This document shows, piece by piece, positions 1 through 12,400 of a DNA stretch of 64,000 bases (position 1 is the first letter of the stretch; each line of letters begins with the position of its first letter). The position numbers and the translations under genes were made by a program. A model generated the notes under the pieces. The model did no database searches. It was not told where the DNA came from and was given only the letters and a program-made list of their open reading frames with translations. Source of the DNA: Moringa oleifera (lineage: Eukaryota > Streptophyta > Magnoliopsida > Brassicales > Moringaceae). The stretch is from NCBI GenBank assembly GCA_021397835.1, contig JAJFZO010000447.1, positions 1,302,001 to 1,366,000 on the forward strand. The letters run 5' to 3'.

Positions 1-236
1 TAATGCAGTGAGCAACCTTGACATATAGCTGACAACTTAGAATTTCAGTTTTCATGAATTAGATATATGGTGTATGTTGTAGTCAACTGATAATTTGGTG
101 AAGTGCGTACTTAGTATAACAGACAAACTTATATGCCTAAAAATTGATAATTTATAATACGCAGAAGAACTTCAGAGTAAATTGTGGTTCAGAAACAAAT
201 CTTTCTTGCTGTATATAATTTAGTTCATCAGTGCAG

Positions 237-3200
237 ACCTTGAAGAGCAAGAAGTCAAGCACATAGATTCAGGGTTATCACCTTTCCAGCAAGTTCAAGA
301 AGCAGTAAATTGTCTGCCTGACTCAAGAGAAGTAGTGGATCGTATTAAGCCTGGCTTCCACCGCCGAACAGTGTTGGACTATGCAAGAGTGTATAGTTCA
401 AGGGAAACAACTCCATTAATGGTAGTGTTTCATGGCTACTTTGTTTCTGATACATACTTTTTTCCTGTTTACATGTGTACTCACTTTGTTGTAAATTGCA
501 GAGCTACATGAATTAATTATGTCCATTGTTATTCTTTTCCAGTTATTGCTTTGAGCTTTCAGCCATGCATAACTGCTCAAGAGTACTTTACAGTTTCACA
601 CATTCTAGGAGTTAATTTTGACTCGTGCAGGTTGCAGAGAGGTTTATAGCTGCTGTGCGTGAATCTTCAAGTCCTCAATTGCAGATGTCATTCTTCATTA
701 TCTATGACATTGATGATATTCTAAAGCAAGCAGCAGAATCAACCTTTCGGTATGAAAGAGGTACTTCTTTCTGGTGTGAAGTTCATTCTCAATATTGTCC
801 AATATCAACCATTATGCTTCTATTTGTTTTACATATCTCTTTGGCAAGTCATGGATCTAAACTTTCAGCTAATAATCATTTATGGTCCTTTCCAGGAGAG
901 CCAATATCAGTTCTAGATGGAGTGCCAATTGCTATTAAGGATGAAATAGATTGTTTACCATATCCAACTACAGGTGATTCAACCTTCCAGGGCATTCTAT
1001 CTAATATTGTTTGTTTGGCCAACCTGGTCTAAGTTTTCATGACAGTTGATTTTTCAATCTCCTTATGTATAATTTGTTCTTGAATCCATATGTTCCTTTT
1101 TTCCTTTTTTAGGAGGCACAAAGTGGTTACACAAATTCAGGCCTTGTAAAAGTGATGCCTCTTGTGTTATGCGTCTCAGACAATGCGGTGCCATACTTGT
1201 TGGCAAAACTAACATGCATGAGCTTGGGGCAGGAACAAGCGGCATAAATCCACATTATGGGTAAGATTTTTCTTTTTTTCCTTCGCAGCTTCCATTCATA
1301 GAATCACAACCCTCAATAAAATTATTTCATGTTGAAGATGTCACAAAAGTCATGTTCCAAAAATTGCAGGGTCACTAGGAATCCATATAATCCCAGCAGG
1401 ATCACTGGAGGATCTTCTAGTGGATCTGCTGCAGTGGTGGCTGCTGGACTCTGTCCTGTTGCCCTTGGTGTCGATGGGGGAGGTAATCTAATTTTTATCC
1501 TTTATCATAAGACATAACTATCATTTAGTGGAAAACTGATAAGTAGTTACCTAAAATACTATTAAATGTTCTTTTGCATGAGACATTAGTCTGTTTGTTA
1601 GTGTCAAAGAAGGCATTGAAACCAAGTCTGCCTTTTATGCTCCAAGATCCATCTCAATTGTTTTCAAATCACTCCAAGGTCCATGATCATAGTAACATTT
1701 TGCTTATGGTTGAAACCCAACAACAAACCATTTGTTCAAGATTCTGGGCGTTAAGTATTAACACTACTTGTTTACATACAAATTAAGATTAGAGTAAATA
1801 TAAAGACATGTTTTTGTTGCCTTAAAAGAGAGTGTACTCATGTGCTTGATTCAACAGTTTCAGTTAAGGCAATCACTATTTGACTATAAATTAAAACTTT
1901 AGGCTTCAGAATGGAAGGTTAATGCTGGAAATCGGACTTTTTTAGTAAATCTACTATGCTTAATAACTCCACCAACTCATTTAAGTACCCCTTCAACATT
2001 ACAAGTACTTATGCTCATTGTTATTGGGTAAAAGGTTCAAGCTGATTTTGCATGACTTTATCTATTTTTTTACTGTTTAATTTTAAAATAAAATCTGGAA
2101 CACATTCATTTTTATGTATATCAAGGGTCTGTGAGGATGCCTGCAGCTCTTTGTGGTGTTACTGGTTTCAAACCAACTTTTGGGCGCGTAGCACATAACG
2201 GGTGAGAACTCATTGCACAAAGTTTAATTTATGCTTCATCCTGGAAAGCTCTAACTATTTTTGCATATCACATTTGATGCTGCTTTCAGTGTTCTTCCCC
2301 TAAACTGGACAGTTGGAATGGTTGGGGTGCTAGCAAGTACTATAGAGGATGCATTTATTGTGTCAGTCTTTGCTCTCCCATTCCCTTTTCACTGTTTTCT
2401 TTTTCTTCTTTTTACATATATTGAAAGAGGCGTGTTTTAGGGGTTTGACGAATAATCCAGATGCTTTTATCTTTCTCAGTTATGCAGCTATTAATGGCCA
2501 ACTTCCATCACATCAGCCGATCACTTTACTGGTATGAACAGTTTCTTTAGATCACATTATACAGTTTCTTTATATCACATTATGAATCTGTTTATCTTTG
2601 TTGTTTTGAAGTGTAAACTATCATTTTGCAGAAAGGCAATCTTATATTGGCAATCTTTTTAATCTTTTCCATCTTTCTTTTATGGGTTTGGGGGTAACCT
2701 ACCAGCCCAAAATATATTTTCCTTTGCTGAATTCAACAAGATCAAACATCCATTTGGCGAAGTATGAAGAGGTTGGCAACCTTTCTCTCATCTTATGATG
2801 TTGTGTATCGTCAAGTTAAGGTCATCTTAAAATGAAATTTAAATATTTATAAGTGCACTGGATTAAATATTTCTAATTCTGATATTTCTGTTTTCGAACC
2901 ACTAATTGGCTCAATTAGTGGTTTAATGATTGCAGTGAAGACATTAGAGCATGTTGTTGCAATGCTTTGGATAAGCTCTGTAATCACTATGATTGGAAGG
3001 TATGGCTAAGAATTTTGATTTGGAAAAGCTGTTTCAGTTCTGCCTTTAAACCACTCTTATGGTTTAGCAACTTTTTTTGCACTGAAGAAGAAAAACTTAT
3101 AATGAATTATTTTATGTAACATGTAATGTTTTTATGCTAATCTTGAATACTTTTTTGATGTGCTAGATTGTAAAGGTTACCATACCGGAGATAGAAGTGA

Positions 3201-5002
3201 TGCGCTTGGCACATTATACCACGATTGGATCTGAGTGCAGCGCTTCGCTTAGTTCCTATCTCGAGAAGTTGTATGTTATCTCCACCCACGACATTGTTAT
3301 TCTTCTTCTTTTCATCAATTCAGAAAACTCCAAGTTGTTCTTTCCTGTGGCTGATGCTGTCTGCTCATTGAAATAGGGATTTTGCAGAATTAGGATGGGA
3401 TGCAAGGGTAGCACTCGGTGTGTATGGTTCTTTCAGCAGCAAAGAGTATATAAAGGCTCAGAAGATTAGGTAAATTACAAAGAAGATGATTTTTCTGACT
3501 TTTTCTTTGGCAATTGAACAAACAAAAAATGGTGAGTTGAATCCTCTGTGCTATGCTCTTGTATTAAATGAAAATGGACTGATCAACCAAGGCAAAGCTG
3601 TAAAACCAGATAGCATGCCTGCCACTCTAATCAAGAAGCAAGATAGGAATTTTGAGATAGTTTCCACCAAAAACAATACCAAAGTTCCAGAGACACATAT
3701 AATGTTGTATCTTTGCCTTCGCTTTTTCGCGAAATTGATATTGTCTTTCTGGTTCCCTCCATTTGAGAGAATTCTATGCATCTGACTGATAGTGTTATTG
3801 ATCAGCGAGGTCCACACTAGGAGACCATATTCTCTTTTGATAACCAAGTGTCCTAGCTTCTGTAGTAGCATTATGGGTTCTTTTCCCTGTGTTTCTTTTT
3901 GTTTGCAATATTATCTTTAGGGTACCTATTCTCACTCACGTTTGAAATATTCTCTAGTTATGTTCTATTAATTGGCACATGGTTGGAATATATTTGTTTG
4001 GCTTTTACTTTCCTATGACATTCCCATTGTAATGCCTGCCTGTTTATGTATAATCACAGGAACCGTCAGCTGCAGATTCACAAGAAAATCTTTTCGAAGG
4101 CAGATGTTATCGTCGTTCCAACAACAGGGTAATTTCAGCTTTAGTTGTTTATTGGATGCTTTATGAAGATGTTCTCTCATCCATAATCTTCAAGCCAATT
4201 TATGAACCAAACTGAGATAAAATGAAAAGCACATTCTACTTAGCTTTCCTAACATGAACTTACTGAAATAAACTCTCCAATGATTATTTACTCGACAGCG
4301 TGACTGCATACCAAATTTTTGATGACGCTTTTGAGACTGGTGAACTTGACTATGTAAATGGAGGTAAGAAATGCGCATGAAAATGGTTGCTCGCTTCTGG
4401 TGGTCTTGCTAAGTATAGGCATTTTCAGGCCTTCACTTTGCGTTGACCTTATTCTTAACTTGATGATGATGCAATTATGCAGTAGAACTAATCCATGATT
4501 GTTTCAGCTGCACTGGTCCGATATCAGATAGCAGGAAACTTTCTGGGATTGCCTGCAGTGACAGTTCCAGTATGATTCATCTGCCCTTTCTCTTTAATCT
4601 TTGACAAATGAATAATGCTTATTATCCATCTGTGTTAAACCAATTCTTTTTTGTTAATGTAAATACATCTGGACAGGTTGGATATGATAAAGAGGGCTTG
4701 CCTATCGGCCTTCAGTTTATTGGGAAGCCCTGGTCTGAACACACACTAATCCACATAGCACACTCAATGCAGGTAGATTACTTGCTGCACAAAGTCATCC
4801 TCAATTTGATCATAATACGTCGAACGATAACCACTTGTTCATGATGCTAGTGAGGCAACTTACATATACAATTGACATGACAATAAAGCTGTTTTGGTTT
4901 CAGGCCTTGTATATTTCAGACTACAGAAAGCCGCAGGTTTTCTATGATCTGCTCCGTGAGGATCAAGCACACCAGAATTATGCACCACATGCAACAAGGT
5001 AA
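237..5002 (+). CDS. FAAH: Fatty acid amide hydrolase-like amidase, 3' part (17 exons, 5' end outside window)
   Basis: Amidase-signature serine hydrolase of the plant FAAH type, which cleaves N-acylethanolamines to fatty acid and ethanolamine, usually at endomembranes. Exons read from GT/AG borders and frame continuity: 237-421, 631-760, 896-973, 1113-1260, 1370-1482, 2126-2201, 2290-2361, 2480-2531, 2706-2771, 2919-2999, 3167-3270, 3377-3469, 4060-4128, 4299-4363, 4508-4569, 4677-4772, 4904-5002 (TAA 5000-5002). All phases join without a stop, giving about 528 residues; the Arabidopsis protein is about 600, so roughly 80 N-terminal residues are missing to the left. The catalytic triad is visible: Lys in AIKDE (codon 937-939), the cis-Ser in GGSSSGSAA (exon 1370-1482) and the nucleophile Ser in DGGGSVRMPA (codon 2128-2130). 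A conserved C-terminal motif [15 protein letters not shown] follows. Exon 2919-2999 has a short acceptor and is the least certain. Bases 1-236 are intron. Confidence 0.93.
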
Positions 5003-6447
5003 TGCTTTGAGTTTGAGAAGTGTAACAGATCCCCAGTACCAACAAGAGAACTCAGATATCTGGCTATTTGTGTGGTATGTAATATGGTAGCACTTGTTAT
5101 AAATTTGAGTACTTGGTTGAGGTTTTCTTTCTATTTTTCTTTCTTCACACCAACCTTGGAGCACTGACCATATCTCTGGCTATTGGCCAGCTAAGAATAA
5201 ACCAGGTTACAAAGACTTAAGCGCTTACATTCATATTTTAAAAATAGCGAAAAATATTGTTATCTAAATATTTTTACAAAACCAATAATATTTATAACCA
5301 AAGTAAAATGATCAACTAACATCCATCAAATTTGACCTCCAATGCCTTTCTGATTCTTTTTTACTAAAAAAAAAGTGAGAGAGTTTAAAGTCATGGTTTT
5401 GAAATAGGAAAGACATCAAAATGATTTCTTTTTGTTGTAACAAGCTTAATGGAGAATTACACTTTAACTTCCAACATGAATTTAGGATAGTCTTCATATC
5501 ATGAGCACGTTGTACAGGGGGAAGGATGGTGGTCACTCTTTCATCCTTAAAATGACATCTGATTTTGTTTTTCGTCCAATGTGCTTTGATGCACTACAGT
5601 TGTTATTCATTCCAACCTCATAAAAGAGCATTGTATCTCTTCTATGATCTTCAAGAGATTAATTTCAGTCCAAGTCATTGTATAAAGTTTTGGCACCGTG
5701 TCAATGCTCATCAGAATCCCAAGCGGGTTATAGAAACTGTGCTAAACTAGTCCTTACAATGATGCTTTCCATCTTGCATTTTAACACAACAAATAATAAG
5801 CACACTCTTCATACAACATTCCCAGGACACTGATCTCTATATTAACATCGCATCACCCAAACATAAACTTTCCTAGAAATCAAACAGTAAACCTGATTCA
5901 AAACCATAAGTATAATTGCCAACTTTGAAAGAGTAAGAAGCATTTTAAGTAGAAGTACAATAACCTCTAAGATCAGTTGTGCCTTTTAGACCGATTGTCT
6001 GCCTTTGCAAGATCTGAGTACCTGAAATAAAGTGACAAATGGAACAACGAAGGAACAAAAAAACGAAAAAGAAAAAAGAAATGTACACAATAGCAAAGAA
6101 AGAGACTGCTCCATTTAGTATAAGAAAACAAAGATATATGATTATAATGATAGTCATCTCAAAGTTTACTAATGTTACAGCGCAACAAGGACTCTGTTAT
6201 TTATAAACCAACATTTCTCTCATTGCCTGTTATCTGTAAACCAACATTTTCTTTTTCTTTACAAGCTTCTAACAGAACCTAGGGCCTACAATAACCTAAC
6301 TCTATCTGTGGCTAAATAGGCAGCCTTCAAAGACATTAAATTACAAGAAAGGCATATCACAATTTTCCTGACAAGGCCAGCATGATGATTATATTACTTG
6401 CTATGACTTTGGGAGTTGAAATGGTTAATATTGCAGAGGACTTCAAT
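5003..6447. other. Convergent intergenic region between FAAH and the U-box gene
   Basis: The 3' ends of two convergent genes face each other across about 1.4 kb, so the stretch should contain both 3' UTRs. I find no coding sequence. On the minus strand a pyrimidine-rich tract followed by AG near 6020 looks like a splice acceptor and could mark a 3' UTR exon of the U-box gene, but nothing else supports it. Confidence 0.5.
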
Positions 6448-9400
6448 TTATGAGCTACTGTTCTGAATTGGCTGAGAGGCACCTCTGTCTTCAATAGAAT
6501 TTGAATTTGAAATCTTCCGAAGAGAACGATACTGCAGTCGAACATTCTCACCACTTCCAACAATCTTAAGCAAATACCTGCAAGAAAGTGACTAACATAT
6601 TGACAAATTTTCACAAATCATAAAGAAGCTCCAATTCTTTTCATATTGGCAAGACTCTTTAGTAAATTTTTAAAACCACAGAGGTATATCTTTCAATAAA
6701 ACCAAGGCGGGCAGTCCCACAATAGTGTAACAAAGCTATTACAATATGTAGTAAAACTGTCCTCGGTAACTGAAAGTGTCAGAAGTGCAAGAGATGTACC
6801 AGCCATTGAGACATTGAGATGTAATGACAGCTTCCTTTCCAACAAACTTTTCTGGAGTTCTTCGATTCCCCTGCACAATCCAGTATGCCACTCAGAACCC
6901 ATCTAATCCAAGTAGATGGTCATTGTCAACAGCCCATAAGGGAAAAGAAAGCAAATTGCTCACCACGATGATCACCTTCTCATTGACAGAAAATGGATAC
7001 TGTACACCCCTATGCAATCCATCATCAGCAGCAATATCCCCGTTTTCCTTTAAACAAGTAATTGACTCATGTGAACAAAATTACTTACCAGAAATCATGG
7101 ATGCATCCCTTTCCTATGTAAAATACAGTTGCATTCCCAGAATGTCATCTGAATCGCAATCAATTGCATTTGAAAGCAAACATCAAATTTTTCTAAGATC
7201 CATTTATTACTAGTTTAATGTCAGATGAAGGATGTTTCCAAAGACATAACGAACTAAAGTTCTAACATTAGTTTTACTAGCAAGAGCAAGATTAAAAATG
7301 CTAAATAATATTACCCTTAGGGATAAAAAGCTGAAGTGATGTACAGAACGGAAGCAGCAGTGGTGTAAATATCCTACTGAGAAAACCAAAATGCTGCAGC
7401 ACCCAATGTCAACTAATGACATTAAAAAGCTGTTATGTGATGAACATACAAGTTTTTTTTATATATCAAGAAAAACAGACAACTTTCCAGATAAGAATTG
7501 CATTTCTATTAAGCCTATCTCCAGAATGTTGCATGACTTTCTGCCAGGTATACACAAGTTTCCTTCCAGTTATAAAGCTAAGCAACTAAGTTGTCAGTAT
7601 CCATATGAATGTGCATATCATGAAGTTAAATAGAGAGATACCCTGTTTAGTCTTCTGATAGGATCCATTTGGTCACCCATTTCTTTCCGACGCTTGCGCA
7701 GAGCCGCATTATGGAATAGCCTTCTATCATCCTCTTGCTTTACAGCTGCAGCTGCAGCTCTAAGAGCTGCAGGTGAAAGTAAAATATAAGACAACAGATC
7801 GAAGTTATATGAGAATAAGTGCAAGAAGTACAAATTCAACAAAAAAGTAATAAGTTAACAGGAAGTACCAAGATTAGGGATCAACGAGCCGCTTCCAATT
7901 TCTGCACTGCAGAGAGTACATCTCGACTGTGATGCAAACAATAATTGTGGTTATGAGTCTGGTCTCTTCCCATCTAGAGGTAATCAGTCCATTACAAAAT
8001 GTAATGAAGAGGACATGACAGTAGTAGATTACAAAAGCATCTATTAACAGATCTATCATCGAAGAATAGATGAAAATACACAGGTATTTTTGCACTTATG
8101 TACGTAACTAAATTGAATGAATCATAAATCAGTATGGTACATAATCAGAGTACCGAGGGAGTATGAAATCTGCAATATATGTGTAAAGAAACATTATGAA
8201 TAGGTATTAGAGGCTACCACTAGATGGAGGAAAAGTGATTGTCAAGGATTCCAGTTTCACCCACCAGAGAACATGGTTATCAGTTAATGGGAATTTGACT
8301 GCAATTAGAGAGAGATAGGTGGAAGGAGCGAGAGAGAACAGAGTGAAAATGGAGAAGTACTCCAATAGGGCAGAAAGAAAATCCAGTGACTTTGCCATTG
8401 AGGGGGGAATGGATTCTTTGCTTCATGTGACAGAGTACAGCAGCGGCCAGATGTTGTCAGTATACCCGCATATGCAGAAGATGAGATGGCTCCGCAATCT
8501 CAGTGAAATGAGTTCAAAAGAGAAGAAGTGAGCAGAGGGTTCTCTTCTTAGTCATTAGATCTAATAATAGGAAAGGAAGGTCAAGCTTAGTGGAGGTTAA
8601 CCTTCCAGGCTCCAGAGCTTATGTTGCATCCTGATGAGAGAAATGGCTTTGGTAGGTAGAAGGATCTTAACACAACCAGACTGGTCTGCAGAAGCAATCC
8701 ACTGCTGTTTTGAGAGGAATTAAATCAGATGCGGGAAGGTGAGGCCTCGAGTTAGCAGCAAAGACTAACTGGGCAATGGCCACAGTTAAAGTGCTTTGCA
8801 TGTGGTGCTGCGTTGAACAGTCACTAATGGAGAGGATGAGACAGAGGAAAGTGAGCTTGGCGTTGACAAGAAGCTGGAGGAATGTGGGGGCTGGAGATGG
8901 TGGAAAATTCAGATGCAGAATTATTTTTAATTCCGGGTTGGTTCCTCCTCTTTGATCAAGGGAGAAAACAAGCCATGCCCAGAATATGCTTTGCTATACA
9001 CTGAAAGGACTACTAATATTATCCCTTTGTCTATATATTAGTTGGTTTGAAGAAAAAAAAGAAAGAAATAAAAAGAAAGAGCTTTGATGAACAGGAGCGC
9101 ACTTTGGTCCCCATCAAGATAGATGACTAGACACATTAAACTTTTAGTTCACTGAACATAATTTCGTAGTTGAATGAGCACCATAGATCTCACTGAATAT
9201 TTGTTTTGTATTAGCTCGCTTTCTACCTGGTGAGAATTCCTTAAGGCTCTTGTGACTAAATCTCATCTTATCATAAAGTCTTAAGTTTGCACTCAACAAA
9301 AACTGTAATCATTTTTAAACCAAATCCCTGTAATTTTGCAACATCTGATCTTTTACATAAACATGCTTAAGTTACCACTACGTATACCAACAGTAAACAG

Positions 9401-12400
9401 CCAGCATAAATTACAGTGATATCTTACACTTTCTAAAACAGGCTCGAGGGCGCCAACATTATTGATCAACCCCATCAGCCAACCATTTCCACAGACCCAG
9501 TTGCAACTGGTGACATTCAGTGGCAATTAACACCATGGTAGTTACCAATGTGAGCCATTCATCTATAGTGGAAAATTTTTACCAATGTCCCATCAGTTTT
9601 TACTGCTAGTCTCACCTTCATTTACAACATGGCTTTCTAAACAGACTCAACACCATGACAGTTAACAACGTGAGCCTTATTCTATCACCAAAAATTCCTG
9701 CTGATCTCCCATCAGTTTTGCTGCCAGTCTCAGCTTCACAGACGACCCTTTTGCCCTTTCGCCCTTTCCCACCCTCCAAACCCTTCCCAAATACTACCAG
9801 AAAAATTCTTTTGCAGGCACCACATAAGCACAAACATAAATGTGTATCTGTGTGTGATTACACACACACACATACGTATATATCTGTATACGTCTATATG
9901 TATACATTTCATCACAAAATAACTCATTTTTCTTCAAAAACATAAATTCTAACAAATGTTTCTGACCTTCAATTCTCAAATTTATTTTACCTTCTCTCAA
10001 TATCCTTTGATAATTTCCCATAACATCAAGATCTCACACCTACAGATATTGTGTGCATTCACCAGCTTTTTGGCATAAGACTATGATAAGCATTGATCAT
10101 TGTCTTTATTTCATTTCCTCAATATATAAATATTCTTGATATCTTGACATGAATTGTAGGAAGACGAAACTGATTGGGAAGCATAAATCAAAATCACATA
10201 ATTTATTATAACTATACAAGAAACTGAGGGTCATCTCAATGATCTAACAAAAGCCAATGCGAACATACAATACATAGAGGAACACCCTTATATATGTAAT
10301 ATCTGCATGGTAAAGTGATCAATTTCCAGCATCCAGCAAAGGGCTGTAATTGTCAACTTCAAAAGCAAGCATTGCAACATTTCTATAATTACATTAAGGA
10401 ATAGGAGATAGTGCCACTTACCATTTCAATGACTCTCCTTAGCATGAGACCGCCGAATGAATGTCCACATGAAACAACAACAGCATCTTCAAGGAAAGCA
10501 CCCCTGCATTGGAAAAATTGCACAAAGAAAATGGACAAACAAATAAGAAGTTAACAAAGACAAATAATTGACATATTATTCATAGTTCAGGTTGTGTTCT
10601 ATTAATAACCAGGAAACATAGGCAAGCCGCAGTTTTTAACCAAGAAAATCATTAATAGATAACACAAAGATAAATGAACAGAGCATGGAGATAAGTTCCA
10701 AATTCAGTAGTGACAACCATTCAACTGTTTGCTAGAATCTTGATTATTCTATCAGGCCCTCATCAATATTTCATGAACACAAGGCAACTAGATCGGTAAC
10801 TAACAGCATTTTTTGTAGAGAAGGGAGAAGTGAAAAACATATAAAAGGACAATTTTGTTTTGATCATTACACATGAAGAAATGGGTGTCTTTGTTCTTTG
10901 ATGATGCCACATGAAATGGTCCAAAAAATTTCAGTACCAACATGCGATATCAACATAGCTTTATCAATTTTCCCTATATAAATATGCTGAAAAAGGCTTA
11001 ATTACTTAGGGTTATACATGTGCTGGTAAAGCCACACCTTAAGCCAGCCAGGTTACAAGCTGACCAAGGAGCTACAGCTAGACCCTTTACCACCTTTAGC
11101 CAACTAACGTTCATCCTAATTTAAAATGGGTCCTTTATAGATCAACAATAACCGATTTTTCACAAGATTTAAGACTTAATATCCACTTCTTTATCAGGTC
11201 AAAAGGCAACAAAGACGACCAAAATGAAAAACCAAAGACTATCACATAGAGAAAAACCAATGTTAGGTCCTTATCAGCACTTTTTGATGAGTTTGCATTC
11301 ATCAAAGGAAAAGAAGAGAAGGAAAGGTCCTTTGTTTAGATGCATATCAGAGTCCACAATTTTTATAAGCTAAAAGTAGCAAACTTACAAGCAAAAGATT
11401 TTAAAATAACAAAAAGTCTGTATAGCTCTAATTGTTTTTGATAGGTAATATTCACTAACTGCTTTTATCAGTATGTAACAAACTACATTACAGATTGATA
11501 AATGCTTCCAGGAGAGACCTGGGATAAAAAATATCTCATGGAGTAATCAATAGCCAGAAGTGCTTCCAGAAGATGGAAAAAGAAAAGAAAATGGTACCAC
11601 ATAGATTGGCAGTGCCCTATTTGATACCAAGACTTAAAACTGTAACTCAAAAAGGAACTTACATCCTAATAATTCAACAAAAAGTCTAAAACAGAGCTGA
11701 GAAGATAAAAAGCAACTCACGATATGGGATCTGAGAGAACACTTCTTAATGAGGGTTCCTTGTTCAGATTGTTTCGGGCTGCCTGTGATCCATGATTCAT
11801 TATAAGTTGTCTTCAAATGAAATACAATCAAATATACATGTTCAGAATGCAGTTCACAGTCCTAATAAAAGAAAGCAAAAAGTTTATCCACTAAAATTAT
11901 GCTATACATTAACTTTCTTTTTAACATTTGCAGGGAAGGATCTCACACTAGATGCAAAGTAAAATAGCTACGAATTAGCTTAATTGAAGACATGTCGATG
12001 ATAGATACAAAAGTATATGATGGAACAACAAGAAAGACGGTATTCAACCATATTGTGCTATAAAACATTTTTCACTGTGGATACGGGAATATAACACACA
12101 CACAGCTTTTGAAACATAGTAAAAATCAACAGTTGGAAAACACTAACCAAAAGCATGTAGCTACAACTTACAGAATCAAATATCTAACTCGTCTATGATT
12201 TCCTTTAAGACACACAAACACACACACACAAACAAAAAGGCATGTCCAGTGAAAGATGTATAATGGAGAAAGAGTGTGAAGCATGGAACAAAAGTAGGGT
12301 ATATAGTTAAGTTCAATTCAATCATCCATTTTATTGATCATCATAAAATAAACAAGCAAAAAGGAAAGGTAAATTCAATGTGAAATCCTCTACTTGGAAT

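Noticed and set aside
8319..8531. 70-codon plus-strand frame rich in Glu, Lys and Ser
   Set aside because: It lies in an intron of the U-box gene, has no recognisable domain and its composition follows the purine-rich local sequence.
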